64,000 nt of DNA from NCBI RefSeq assembly GCF_029697505.1, contig NZ_JARJEF010000005.1:1-64000 (forward strand), written 5' to 3'. Source of the DNA: Pseudophaeobacter profundi. Lineage in GTDB: Bacteria > Pseudomonadota > Alphaproteobacteria > Rhodobacterales > Rhodobacteraceae. The notes beneath the pieces are model-generated. The model made no database searches. It was not told the DNA's origin and saw only the letters and a program-made list of their open reading frames with translations. Shown here piece after piece: positions 1 to 9,200 of this stretch (position 1 is the stretch's first letter; the number at the start of each line of letters is the position of its first letter). A program made the translations under genes and the position numbers.

Positions 1-2
1 TG

Positions 3-173
3 ACCGGCACCGTGACCCTGCCCGAAGGCACCGAAATGGTTATGCCTGGCGACAACCTGAAGTTCGACGTTGAACTGATTGCGCCTATCGCGATGGAAAA
101 CGGCCTGCGTTTCGCCATCCGCGAAGGCGGCCGCACCGTCGGCGCCGGCGTTGTGTCGAAGATCACCGAGTAA
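3..173 (+). CDS. tuf: Elongation factor Tu, C-terminal end (partial)
   Basis: The open frame enters from the left edge and gives 56 residues ending in the classic EF-Tu domain 3 tail, with [15 protein letters not shown] followed by a short end and TAA. EF-Tu delivers aminoacyl-tRNA to the ribosome as a GTPase; only the tRNA- and EF-Ts-contacting third domain is in the window. A strong terminator follows within 30 bp. The gene sits about 1 kb before tRNA-Trp, as in many alphaproteobacteria where one tuf copy lies next to tRNA-Trp and secE-nusG, but secE is absent here. Identification is firm; which of the two usual tuf copies this is cannot be told. Confidence 0.97.
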   Translation, partial: TGTVTLPEGTEMVMPGDNLKFDVELIAPIAMENGLRFAIREGGRTVGAGVVSKITE

Positions 174-200
174 GTCGCTTTAGCGAATGATCAAACAGAA

Positions 201-228
201 AGGCCGCCCATTCGGGCGGCCTTTTTTT
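201..228 (+). terminator. Rho-independent terminator of tuf
   Basis: A nine-base stem (AGGCCGCCC / GGGCGGCCT) with a four-base loop ATTC is followed by seven T residues, 27 bp after the tuf stop codon. Confidence 0.92.
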
Positions 229-295
229 GTCGTGAAACGATACCTCGGGCAGGCCTCCGTCTGGGTGTTTCAGGTGTTTTTCTTGGGCGGCGGCG

Positions 296-994
296 CTAGG
301 GCGCGGGTTCTGGGCTGCGCCCGACAGCGCGATCAGCGTGGTCCGTGATGTCATCCAACCTCGCCTGCAGGCTGAGCCGGAGAGCCTCGGCCTCTTCTTC
401 GCTGGGTTTCTTGGGCACCGGGTCCGTCCATTCCTGACAGATCAGCACGCCGCGTGAAAAGGGCAGGGGCAACATCTGCTTGTCCCAGGTGGGCAGCTTC
501 AGCACCCGAGGCTGCGCAAAGGCGACGGTAAAGACTCGACAGCCGGTCATCCGTGCCCAGGTTATGGGCACCCCGGATGAGATGCGCGCCGGGCCACGCG
601 GCCCATCGGCGGCGATACCGATAGAACAGCCCTCCTTGGTGCGTCGCAACACTTCGCGCGATAGCGCGACATGGCGTTTGTGGCTCGACATCGGGATGGT
701 TTCAAACCCCAGCCGCACCAAAATCTGCCCGGCCAGCCGCCCGGCCCGCGCTGCTGATGTCAGTGCGCAGATGCGCCCGAGCGAGGTGTCGAACAGGTAG
801 GGTGCCATGATCAGCCGTTGATGCCAGAGCACAAAGATCACTGGCTCGCCACGGCTCACCGCCGCATCCATGTCCTCAAACCCGGTGCGCTGCCAGCGCG
901 ATGTACGATGGGCGAAATCAACATAGCGGGCAAAAAGCGCCTCGATCGTGCGATTGAAGCGAGGACTGTCGGCAATTTTCTTTCGCAGGCTCAA
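296..994 (-). CDS. Lysophospholipid acyltransferase-like protein (DUF374 type)
   Basis: 232 residues. The protein carries WHQR at residues 57-60 and DGPRGP at 130-135, the signature pair of the DUF374 branch of the lysophospholipid/Kdo-lipid acyltransferase superfamily. By family it would transfer an acyl chain onto a lipid (lysophospholipid or lipid A precursor) at the inner membrane face. I chose the TTG at 994 because AAAAAGGGAT sits six bases upstream and the protein then begins LSLRKKIADS, as the family usually does. An in-frame GTG at 1081 would add 29 residues without a ribosome site. It converges on tuf. The substrate is unknown. Confidence 0.85.
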   Translation of the reverse strand: MSLRKKIADSPRFNRTIEALFARYVDFAHRTSRWQRTGFEDMDAAVSRGEPVIFVLWHQRLIMAPYLFDTSLGRICALTSAARAGRLAGQILVRLGFETIPMSSHKRHVALSREVLRRTKEGCSIGIAADGPRGPARISSGVPITWARMTGCRVFTVAFAQPRVLKLPTWDKQMLPLPFSRGVLICQEWTDPVPKKPSEEEAEALRLSLQARLDDITDHADRAVGRSPEPAP

Positions 995-1167
995 TAGTAG
1001 ATCCCTTTTTTGCCTGTCATAGAATATAATCCGTGCAAGAGCCAGTCTGCCGACTGGCCGAGCTGACAGTGAAGGGCCCACCGGGGTGAGCCCAAAAAAA
1101 CCCCACTATTTCTGCTGATTTCCCCCTTGCGAGTCACGCAGAGGTGGCTTAGTTACACCGGCACTGC

Positions 1168-1243
1168 AGGGGTATAGCTCAGTTGGTAGAGCGACGGTCT
1201 CCAAAACCGTAGGTCTCGGGTTCGAACCCTGATGCCCCTGCCA
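1168..1243 (+). tRNA. tRNA-Trp (anticodon CCA)
   Basis: 76 nt with encoded CCA. The acceptor stem AGGGGTA pairs with TGCCCCT (one G-T), the anticodon loop reads CTCCAAA with CCA at 1201-1203, and the T-loop is TTCGAAC. In related genomes this tRNA is followed by secE-nusG; here an unrelated small gene follows. Confidence 0.97.
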
Positions 1244-1450
1244 GTAAGCTAAAGGATCTAGGCCTTCCAGGTTCGCATCCATAACATCGTTTCCCACAAC
1301 ATTCCCTACTTTCACGATTGTATTGTTTTGATCGCTGCAATCTTGTGATCCGTGCCGACGCGCCCGGATAGCCCGGACATGTTTGGATATGACGGGACGC
1401 TTCTGGCCTTGCAGTTTTGACAAGAAGCTTGGCGTATCGTACGTGAAGAG

Positions 1451-1897
1451 ATGAAGCTGATTGCCGTAATTTTCTTGTCTTTTTGTGTTTTTGCTGCCGC
1501 GCTGGCTTTCTTCGTCTGGCCACGATCCGCTAAAATAAAGCACTACACGGCTGAGGAGCTGGTAGGAGCTACCTGTGAAGAGCTGGGCGCAGCGCACGAG
1601 GAGGTCATCTTTGCATATCACGATGCCGAGATTGCTTACGTTAGAAGGGCAGGTGTGTTTCACGATGACCTCGGCCTTCCGCAAGAAGACGTAGTGCCAT
1701 TTGTTGTTCTCATGAGGCGGTTCATGGAAGATAACGACATAAAAGAGGCCGACCTAGCAGCGCCTTTGTCTCCTTCAATACCGCTCCAGAGTTCCAAGTT
1801 TTATTATGAAATATCCGCCATATGTGCAGCAAACCCCTTGCTCGGGGCGGTTGCGGCAATGCGGCAAGCGGCAACAAAACTCAACCTGATTAATTAG
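1451..1897 (+). CDS. Hypothetical membrane-anchored or secreted small protein
   Basis: 148 residues. Residues 1-25 form a hydrophobic segment with one lysine in front (MKLIAVIFLSF), so the protein is probably anchored in the inner membrane or exported. The remainder is acidic, helical and contains two cysteines. I do not recognise a family. GAAGAG abuts the ATG, a poor ribosome site spacing. It lies 207 bp after tRNA-Trp in a place where secE would be expected, suggesting inserted or rearranged DNA. Codon use looks less biased than in the flanking genes. Confidence 0.55.
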   Translation: MKLIAVIFLSFCVFAAALAFFVWPRSAKIKHYTAEELVGATCEELGAAHEEVIFAYHDAEIAYVRRAGVFHDDLGLPQEDVVPFVVLMRRFMEDNDIKEADLAAPLSPSIPLQSSKFYYEISAICAANPLLGAVAAMRQAATKLNLIN

Positions 1898-2224
1898 GCC
1901 GTGTTTCAATGTCGTTCTCGTTTATGGCTGCTTTGGCATGTCGCATCTCAGTACTGAAATACAGTACCAAATGACCGCGTTGGGCCGCCCGTGTCGAACG
2001 GTCCAACGGCGTAGATTTCAATAGCTCTCCATCTCGTTACAGATCTGGGTGCCTTTTGATCGTCGCATTGAACGCCTGCCGTATCTTGTGCGAGCGGCGG
2101 ACAAAGATATTTTGGTCTGACTGACGTCCCCTTGCTGTGACGCAGGTGCGGTCTGCCGAGCCCCCCGATGCGCCAAGCGCCGAATGCAAATCGTGGTTTG
2201 CCGACAAAACGAACTGAGCGCAGC
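1898..2224. other. Gene-free stretch
   Basis: I see no convincing gene, terminator or repeat. A short frame around 2040-2130 on the plus strand (ending KDILV then stop) could be the tail of a decayed gene, but it has no start and no recognisable relative. Confidence 0.4.
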
Positions 2225-3778
2225 CTAGCTGTTGGCCAGATCCTTTATCATCGATCCGGTCTCGCGCAGTTCATCCGCGTAGCCTACGCTGGCAATGGTT
2301 ATCGCAACGACCTTGTCTCCCAATTTGACAGCGGCGTCTGCGGTTTCCACCGCGTGGGTGGCATCCACCAGGCCGCCACCAGCGATCGCCCCCAGCTGGA
2401 CCAGCACCTTGGCCGTGTAGTTGACGCCATCCTGCAGCTTGCTGTTCTTGCCAAGCGCCGCCAGCGCCTTGCTAAGATGGGGCAGTTTCCGGTCCACTGT
2501 GTTAAAGCTCTTGGCTAGGTCCGCTGTCTTGTCGAGCAGCTCATTGAGCGATTTCTCGTTGCGTTTGAGGTTCTTCTTGAGGATCTTCTTGTAAGGATGG
2601 GTGTCGGACAGGCCGTTCACCGTCTGGTCCAGGCTTTTGCATGAATCCATTGCATTCATGATTTCATTTGTCAGCTTCTGCGTCTTGAAACCGGCATGGG
2701 CGGTGTTGACCTTGAGATCCTTAAGGCTGGATTTGGCCTTGTCCAGCGTCGGCACCAGATCAATGCCCAATGCGGCATTCAGGGTGGTGCCAAGGGTTTC
2801 CGATGCGCCCCGACCGACGCCCTTGCTGGCCTTGTCAAACGCAACGGCCAAGTATTTCAGATGTCCCTGCAACAGGGTAGCAGCTTGGGTGATCTTCATG
2901 TTGTGTTCAACCAGCTGTTGGGTCAGGCCTGCAGCCGAGCGCGCAAAGCCATAAATCGCGAGAGCCTGGGTGCCGGGCAAGGCAATGGCCACACCGCTGG
3001 CAGTGGTCATAACTACCGACTTGGCAATATTGACGCGCCTTTTCTTCAGGTCCTTCTGATACTGCGCTTCCAATGATGCATTCAGTCCCATCTTCTTCAG
3101 AACATTTGTCGGCACCTTGTGATGCAGATCCGCCAGGTCGTTGGCATGTTCGTCCAGCTTATCACCCAAGACCTTAGCGGTTTTTTTTGCATCCATCCCG
3201 ACCCGCGCCTTGGACTGTGCCCGAATTTCGGCCGCAGCCTTCTTGACAGTATCCTCGAGGGCATTGCTGTATTGCGCATGCAGCGTGTTCAGCGCGTTCT
3301 TTTTATCCAGTTCCTGAACGATCACCTCCAGCAACATGATCGTCACCTGTTTGCCCTTCAACTTCAGGCCATCGCAGTACTTGTCACCTTTCAGCCTATC
3401 GTTGACCTTGTCGGCAATATTGTAGCGGTAGACTTCGCGGGTCTTGCTACCGAATTTCAGCGCCGCTTTGTGTTCTGCCTTGATCAGCTCATCGAGCTTG
3501 TCCAGATCGCTCAGGATCGCTTTCTTGCGTTTCGGCGTGGCAGACAGGCTGCTTGCGTCCTTACGCACAGCCTTGCTGGCGACGGTAAGCGCGTTGAGCG
3601 ACGTAACCAGCAAGGATTGCACGGTGTCGCGCTTTGCCTCCTTGTAGGACTTGAGCGCCGCCGTCATCTTGGCCGCCGATGATGGTGGTTTCGCCCCCGG
3701 CCAGGCGGCTTTCCACCACAGGGAACTGATGGTCACGGGTAAACGCTTCTTGAGGTCCTTGTCGGTAAAATCCGCCAT
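2225..3778 (-). CDS. Orphan 517-residue all-alpha protein with hydrophobic hairpin
   Basis: The protein is lysine/alanine-rich and predicted by eye to be almost entirely helical, with several coiled-coil-like stretches (residues about 40-130, 195-255 and 370-440). Two apolar segments stand out: about 255-290 (VVMTTASGVAIALPGTQALA) and about 465-485 (VLVQLGAIAGGGLVDA). There is no signal peptide and no enzyme motif. Long helical bundles with an internal hydrophobic segment are seen in alpha-pore-forming toxins and in some secreted effectors, but this is only an architectural resemblance. The ATG at 3778 has no clear ribosome site. No neighbouring secretion or immunity gene is evident. I do not recognise a family. 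Confidence 0.7.
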   Translation of the reverse strand: MADFTDKDLKKRLPVTISSLWWKAAWPGAKPPSSAAKMTAALKSYKEAKRDTVQSLLVTSLNALTVASKAVRKDASSLSATPKRKKAILSDLDKLDELIKAEHKAALKFGSKTREVYRYNIADKVNDRLKGDKYCDGLKLKGKQVTIMLLEVIVQELDKKNALNTLHAQYSNALEDTVKKAAAEIRAQSKARVGMDAKKTAKVLGDKLDEHANDLADLHHKVPTNVLKKMGLNASLEAQYQKDLKKRRVNIAKSVVMTTASGVAIALPGTQALAIYGFARSAAGLTQQLVEHNMKITQAATLLQGHLKYLAVAFDKASKGVGRGASETLGTTLNAALGIDLVPTLDKAKSSLKDLKVNTAHAGFKTQKLTNEIMNAMDSCKSLDQTVNGLSDTHPYKKILKKNLKRNEKSLNELLDKTADLAKSFNTVDRKLPHLSKALAALGKNSKLQDGVNYTAKVLVQLGAIAGGGLVDATHAVETADAAVKLGDKVVAITIASVGYADELRETGSMIKDLANS

Positions 3779-3866
3779 ACAACATACTCACACTAATTAC
3801 ACAAAAAGGCGCTCTGTCGCGTAAATGCTGCGAAGAGCATGGTTAACTCTGTTTCAACCGAAATTC

Positions 3867-4151
3867 TCAAAGCGGATGATCTGCAGGCATATCCTGTCGC
3901 TGCTTTGGGTTTGAAGCAAGCATTTTAAACCCGCCGCGGGGTGGCCCAGACAGATCAGGCGCCCCCGTGTCGGACACCTGGAAAACCAGGAGGAAGTCAT
4001 CAGTGTTGATGGCTGGAGCGGCCTCAAGTTGCGCCAGTCGCGCGGCATTGTCGCAGACGGTCCCTTCGACCCGCAGGCCTTTCAGGCTGGCCTCCGAAGT
4101 CTCAGCTCCTGAGCAATCAATTCCAATTGCGCGTGCAAAGATATGCGGCAA
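3867..4151 (-). CDS. Possible small hypothetical gene or gene remnant
   Basis: 94 codons from a TTG, with a stop codon eight codons upstream. The composition looks protein-like (FARAIGIDCSGAE near the start, INTDDFLLVFQVSD in the middle), but I see neither a known domain nor a ribosome site. It may be the 3' end of a decayed gene. It lies upstream of the 517-residue orphan and in the same direction. Confidence 0.3.
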   Translation of the reverse strand: MPHIFARAIGIDCSGAETSEASLKGLRVEGTVCDNAARLAQLEAAPAINTDDFLLVFQVSDTGAPDLSGPPRGGFKMLASNPKQRQDMPADHPL

Positions 4152-4341
4152 GCCGGAAGCCCGCTTCGGACCCTACCGTCAGCGGCTCTTGCATCCCGCT
4201 TTCGAGCGCTCTCAGAGATCCCGAAGCGCGTGCTCTCCACCACGGTTTAACGCCCCCCCTGATGAAGGGCGGGTGGAAACCTGTCGGCACTCACGCAAAG
4301 CACAGCAAAAATCCATTTTACCGGCACTCAGACAGATGATC

Positions 4342-4926
4342 TTACTGACACATGATCTTACTGACGCTGCGCAGATTGGCGGCAATCTGGACCGTCACGG
4401 AATCAACGGTCATGGTTTCGTCGGCCGCCCAGGCGACCACTGCTTCAGTCAGCGCCCGCGTCGACAGTTCCGCCAGCAGCCGCGACTCGATGGCCAGATC
4501 AGACCCCAGCCGCGTTTCCAAAAGCCCCGAAATCGAGCTTGAGGTTTCGTCGACCTGCGTCCGGAACATATCGTGAAGGGTGGGGTTCGCATCGACGACC
4601 GCAATAATTTTCAGCAGCAGGGCGCGGTCAAGTGGGTCTTCATGCAGCCCCTGGCCCAGCAGTTTCGCAAGATCATCCAGGATAGGTCCACTCGATTCAA
4701 CGAACCAACCTGCGCCCTTGATATCCAGTCTGATTGCTTCGCCAAGGATCGCAGCCTGTTTGTTATTGTAATAATTAAAGAATGTCCGCGTGCTGATGCC
4801 CGCTTCAATTGCGATGGCTTCGGTCGTGGTTTGGTCCAGCCCATTGCGCAGGGCGACCGTGACAGCGGCCATCTGGATATCTCGTGCCGTCTGTAAACGG
4901 CGCCTTTCACGAAGATTCATGCCCAT
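4342..4926 (-). CDS. TetR-family repressor of the adjacent RND pump
   Basis: 194 residues from the ATG at 4926; a longer frame to 5001 exists but would run through the operator, and a second ATG lies at 4920. An N-terminal helix-turn-helix (TTTEAIAIEAGISTRTFFNYY, about residues 32-52) is typical of TetR regulators, followed by a divergent ligand-binding domain. The gene is divergent from the efflux genes with about 100 bp between them, and that gap holds an imperfect 23-bp palindrome. The arrangement parallels acrR/acrAB, so ligand-relieved repression of the pump and of itself is likely. Confidence 0.9.
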   Translation of the reverse strand: MGMNLRERRRLQTARDIQMAAVTVALRNGLDQTTTEAIAIEAGISTRTFFNYYNNKQAAILGEAIRLDIKGAGWFVESSGPILDDLAKLLGQGLHEDPLDRALLLKIIAVVDANPTLHDMFRTQVDETSSSISGLLETRLGSDLAIESRLLAELSTRALTEAVVAWAADETMTVDSVTVQIAANLRSVSKIMCQ

Positions 4927-4958
4927 ACCTTGCACAACCAAACTATTCACATCATGTA

Positions 4959-4981
4959 AATATTGCACACTGTGTATTATT
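4959..4981. promoter_or_regulatory. Candidate TetR operator
   Basis: The 23-bp sequence is an imperfect palindrome centred on GCACACTGTGTA; 18 of the 22 non-central positions match their reverse complement. It lies midway between the divergent repressor and pump genes. Confidence 0.6.
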
Positions 4982-5029
4982 ATGCAATCAGCCATCAACA
5001 CCTGACGACGCGCGGAACAACCGGATTAT

Positions 5030-6247
5030 ATGACCATGTACAAGTTTCCCATTTTCACCGGTGCCGCATTGGCCGCACTGGTCTCGCTGGCGACCTCTGT
5101 TGCTGCACAGATGCCACCCAAACAGGTTGGCGTCATCAAGGCGGAGGTTCAGGATGTGCCGCGGATCGTTACCTTGCCCGGGCGCTCTGTGGCGGCATCG
5201 TCTACGGCGATCCGCCCGCGGGTAAGCGGTATCGTCACTGAAATCCTGTATGAACCTGGTCGCCCCATCGAAGCAGGCACACCGATGTTTCGCATCGACG
5301 ACATCACCTATCAGACCAACGTCGCGGCAGCTGCGGCTCAGGTCGCTGGCGCCGAGGCAAAAGTGACCGAGGCCCAGGCCGCCTTTTCCCGCACCGAACA
5401 GCTGGTCGGGTCGGGCAGCACACAAGCGCAGGTCGAATCCGCCCGCGCCGCGCTGGATCAGGCCCGTGCCGGTCAGGATTCCGCCCGCGCCAGCCTGACA
5501 CTGGCCCAGGCACAGCTGGCCTGGACCACGGTCACCAGCCCGCTGTCGGGTGTCGCCAGCGTCTCGGCGGCTTCGATCGGGGATCTGGTGACCGAAGGGC
5601 AGGCGGATGCGATGGCTACGGTCACGCAACTGGACCCGATCGAGGTGGATATGTACGAGCCCTCGTCGCGGTTTCTCAGTGTGATGGACGACATCACCGA
5701 TGGCACCCTGCGTCTGAATGATCAGCTGAACGCCACGCTGACGTTGGAGAACGGGCGCACCTATCAGGGCAAGGGCGCGCTTGTCGCGCCGGGTGTGACG
5801 GTGTCGACCTCCACTGGGTCCATCGACACGCGGTTCCGTTTCGACAACCCCGACAACATGATCCTTCCCGGAATGTTCCTGCGCGGACAGATCGACCTTG
5901 GTATCACGCAGGCGATCCTTGTGTCGCAATCGGCAACCAGCCGCGACAAGCTGGGCAATCTGTCGGCGTGGGTTGTTGTCGACGGCAAGGTCAGCCAACG
6001 CGATCTGACCGAAAACGGCAGCTACCAGCAACAGTGGATTGTTACTGCCGGTCTTGAAGGTGGCGATATGGTTGTCGTTGACGGGCTGACAGGGCTGAGC
6101 GAAGGAGCCGAAGTTGTGCCTGTCCCGGTCAGCTTTGACGCAAACGGCGTGGTACGCGAGGCCGCGCCTGATGCCGATGCGCCTGACGCCGAAATTCAGG
6201 CAGAAATGCCGACCGAAGCGTCCTCCGACGCGTCCGCGACGGAGTAA
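5030..6247 (+). CDS. RND efflux periplasmic adaptor (AcrA/MexA type)
   Basis: 405 residues. A signal peptide covers about residues 1-26 (cut after SVAA). Then comes a split lipoyl/coiled-coil architecture: the IRPRVSGIVTEILYEPGRPIE region, an Ala/Gln-rich helical hairpin at about 100-160 and the second lipoyl half (LAWTTVTSPLSGVA). Beta-barrel and membrane-proximal domains follow (LPGMFLRGQIDLG). There is no lipobox cysteine, unlike E. coli AcrA. The C-terminal 30 residues are acidic and Ala/Asp-rich. The adaptor bridges the inner-membrane pump to an outer-membrane channel. Eight bases separate it from the pump gene, so the two form an operon. No outer-membrane factor gene is present. Confidence 0.95.
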   Translation: MTMYKFPIFTGAALAALVSLATSVAAQMPPKQVGVIKAEVQDVPRIVTLPGRSVAASSTAIRPRVSGIVTEILYEPGRPIEAGTPMFRIDDITYQTNVAAAAAQVAGAEAKVTEAQAAFSRTEQLVGSGSTQAQVESARAALDQARAGQDSARASLTLAQAQLAWTTVTSPLSGVASVSAASIGDLVTEGQADAMATVTQLDPIEVDMYEPSSRFLSVMDDITDGTLRLNDQLNATLTLENGRTYQGKGALVAPGVTVSTSTGSIDTRFRFDNPDNMILPGMFLRGQIDLGITQAILVSQSATSRDKLGNLSAWVVVDGKVSQRDLTENGSYQQQWIVTAGLEGGDMVVVDGLTGLSEGAEVVPVPVSFDANGVVREAAPDADAPDAEIQAEMPTEASSDASATE

Positions 6248-6255
6248 CGAACAGC

Positions 6256-9200
6256 ATGGCCCGTTTTTTCATTCACCGTCCGGTTTTCGCCTGGGTGATC
6301 GCTTTGGTCGTTATGCTGGTTGGCGCGCTTGGCCTGAACTCGCTTGCGATCGAACAATACCCGCAGATCGCGCCCACCACTGTGCGTATCTCCGCCAGCT
6401 ATACGGGCGCATCGGCTGAAATTGTGGAATCCTCGGTGACCACGGTTGTCGAAGACGCGATGACCGCGCTGGACGGTCTGATCTACATGACCTCCAGCTC
6501 GACCCCTGGCGCGGCATCAGTCTCACTTACCTTTGACGACAGCGTGGATGCGGACATCGCGCAGGTGCAGGTGCAGAACAAGTTGCAGCTGGTCAATTCA
6601 CAACTGCCCGACGTCGTGCAGCAACGTGGTGTGAGCGTTTCAAGGTCGACCAGTTCGATCCTGCTGGTCGGCGCGTTGACCACCTCGGAAGGACAGATGA
6701 ACACCGTCGAGTTGGGCGACCTGATCTCGCAACTGATCGAAGATCCGGTGAAACGCACGCCCGGCGTGGGGTCCATCAACATCTTCGGCTCTGGCTATGC
6801 CATGCGGATCTGGATGGATCCGATGAAGATGGTCCAGTATCAGGTTACCCCCGCCGACATCACGGCAGCGGTTGCGGCGCAGAACACGAATGTCACCGTG
6901 GGTGATCTGGGTGCACAACCCAGTGCCGGCGGCCAGCGGGTGACAGTACCGATTTCGGCGCAGTCGCAACTGTCCTCGGTTCCCGAATTCGAAAGCATCC
7001 TGCTGCGTGTCGACCCTGACGGATCCACCGTGTTTCTGGGCGATGTGGCCAATATCGAGATCGGTCAGGAAAGCTATGGCGGTGCGGCGCGCCACAACGG
7101 CAATCCGGCGGCAGGCTTTGCGGTGAACCTTGCGACGGGGGCCAATGCGGTCGACACCGCCGCGGCGGTGCGCGAGACGATCAACGGTATGGCCAAGGCG
7201 CTGCCCGCAGGGGTTGAGGTGGTTTATCCCTATGACACGTCGCCTTTTGTCGAAGAATCCATATCGCAAGTTTATCACACGCTGATTGAAGCCGTTGTCT
7301 TGGTGTTTCTGGTCATTCTTGTCTTTTTGCAAAGCTGGCGCGCCACACTTATTCCCGTCATCGCGATCCCCGTGGTTCTGCTGGGCACCTTTGCCGTGCT
7401 GGCGGCAGCCGGATTCACCATCAACACGCTGACCATGTTCGCGCTGGTGCTGGCCATCGGCCTGCTGGTGGATGACGCCATTGTTGTGGTCGAAAACGTT
7501 GAACGTGTCATGGAGGAAGAGGGCGTCGGCCCTGTCGAGGCCACCGAAAAAAGCATGGACGAGATCACTTCGGCGCTGGTCGGCATCGTGCTGGTTCTAT
7601 CGGCGGTCTTCCTGCCGATGGCATTCATGGGCGGGGCAACGGGCGTGATTTACCGCCAGTTTTCGGTCACGATCATCACGGCGATGGTGCTGTCGCTGGG
7701 TGTGGCTGTCATCCTGACGCCCGCGATGTGTGCCAGCCTGCTGAAGCCGCGCAAACATGGCGACGGCATCGCGCCCGCCCGCTGGTTCAACCGCAACCTT
7801 GACCGGGGCACAAACGGCTATGTGGCTGTGGTGACCCGCTATGTAAAGCGCCCGCTGCGCGCGCTGCTGGTGCTGGCTGCGGTGGTGTTTGGTGTGGTGG
7901 TGATGTTTGACCGCCTGCCCGGATCGTTCCTGCCGGACGAGGATCAGGGCGTGGCGCTGGTCATCATCCAGGGGCCCGACGGGTCCACCACCGCACAGAC
8001 CCTCGCATTGGTCGAAAAGGTCGAAAGCTACCTGCTGAACGCCGAAAGCGACACGGTCGAATCCGTCTTTGCGGCGCTCGGCTTCAGCTTTGGCGGCAGT
8101 GGCCAGAACAACGCGATGGTCTTTGTGAAGCTGCGCGACTACGACGCGCGCGAAGGCTTTGACATCGGCGGGCTGGTGAACCGTGCCAACGGCTATTTCT
8201 TCAGCACCAACCGCCAGGGCAATATCTTTGTGCTGCAACCGCCCGCCATTCAGGGCATGGGCAGCTCGTCCGGCTTCACCATGTATCTGACCGACCAAGG
8301 CGGGCAGGGACAACAGGCGCTGGCCGCCGCCGCTGACCAGCTGGTTGCAGATGCTCAGGCCGATGGGCGGGTCACATCGCTGCGTGGCAACGAGGCCGCC
8401 AGCCAGACTGCACTTCGGCTGGATATCGATCAACAAAAGGCCGCGGCCTTCGGTCTGTCGATCACCGATGTGAATGCGATGCTGTCAGTCATCTTCGCAG
8501 GCCGCGAGGTCAATGATTTCGCCCTTGGCAACGATCTGCGTCCGGTGATCGTGCAGGGGCAGGCCGAACAGCGGTCACAGCCTGAAGACATCAACAGCTG
8601 GTACGCGCGCAATAGTGCAGGCGAAATGGTGTCCTTTGCCGCCTTCTCGGAACAAAGCTGGACGCAGGAACCGCAGGCGGTCTCGCGCTATGGCGGCACC
8701 CGCGGCATGGAACTCAGCGGCGCTTCAGTGGCGGGGCTGTCGTCCAGTGACGGCATGAACGCGATGGAAGAGCTGGTGGCGGAACTTGACGGTAACTACG
8801 GCACCGCATGGACGGGCCTGTCCTATCAGGAACGGCTGTCGGGCAATCAGGCGCCGTTGCTGTTCGCGCTGTCCGCCCTTGTGGTGTTTCTGGCGCTTGC
8901 GGCCCTCTATGAGAGCTGGGCAGTGCCGCTGGCCGTGATGCTGACAGTTCCGGTCGGCATTCTCGGCGCGCTCGCCGCGGCCTATTTTCTGGGGCAGTCA
9001 AACGATGTCTACTTCAAGGTGGGTCTGCTGACGACCATCGGCCTGGCCGCGCGCAACGCCATCCTGATCGTGGAGTTTGCCCAGTCGCAATTGCACGAAG
9101 GCAAAACCGTGATCGACGCGGCACTCGTCGCGTCGCGGCAGCGTTTGCGTCCTATCCTGATGACGACCTTTGCTTTTATGCTGGGCGTGCTGCCACTGGC

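Noticed and set aside
1074-1101. GC hairpin followed by a run of A near the acyltransferase gene
   Set aside because: The A-run is on the wrong side for a terminator in either direction.
7597-8436. Long antisense frame over the RND pump gene
   Set aside because: It is a GC-driven shadow of a well-identified gene.
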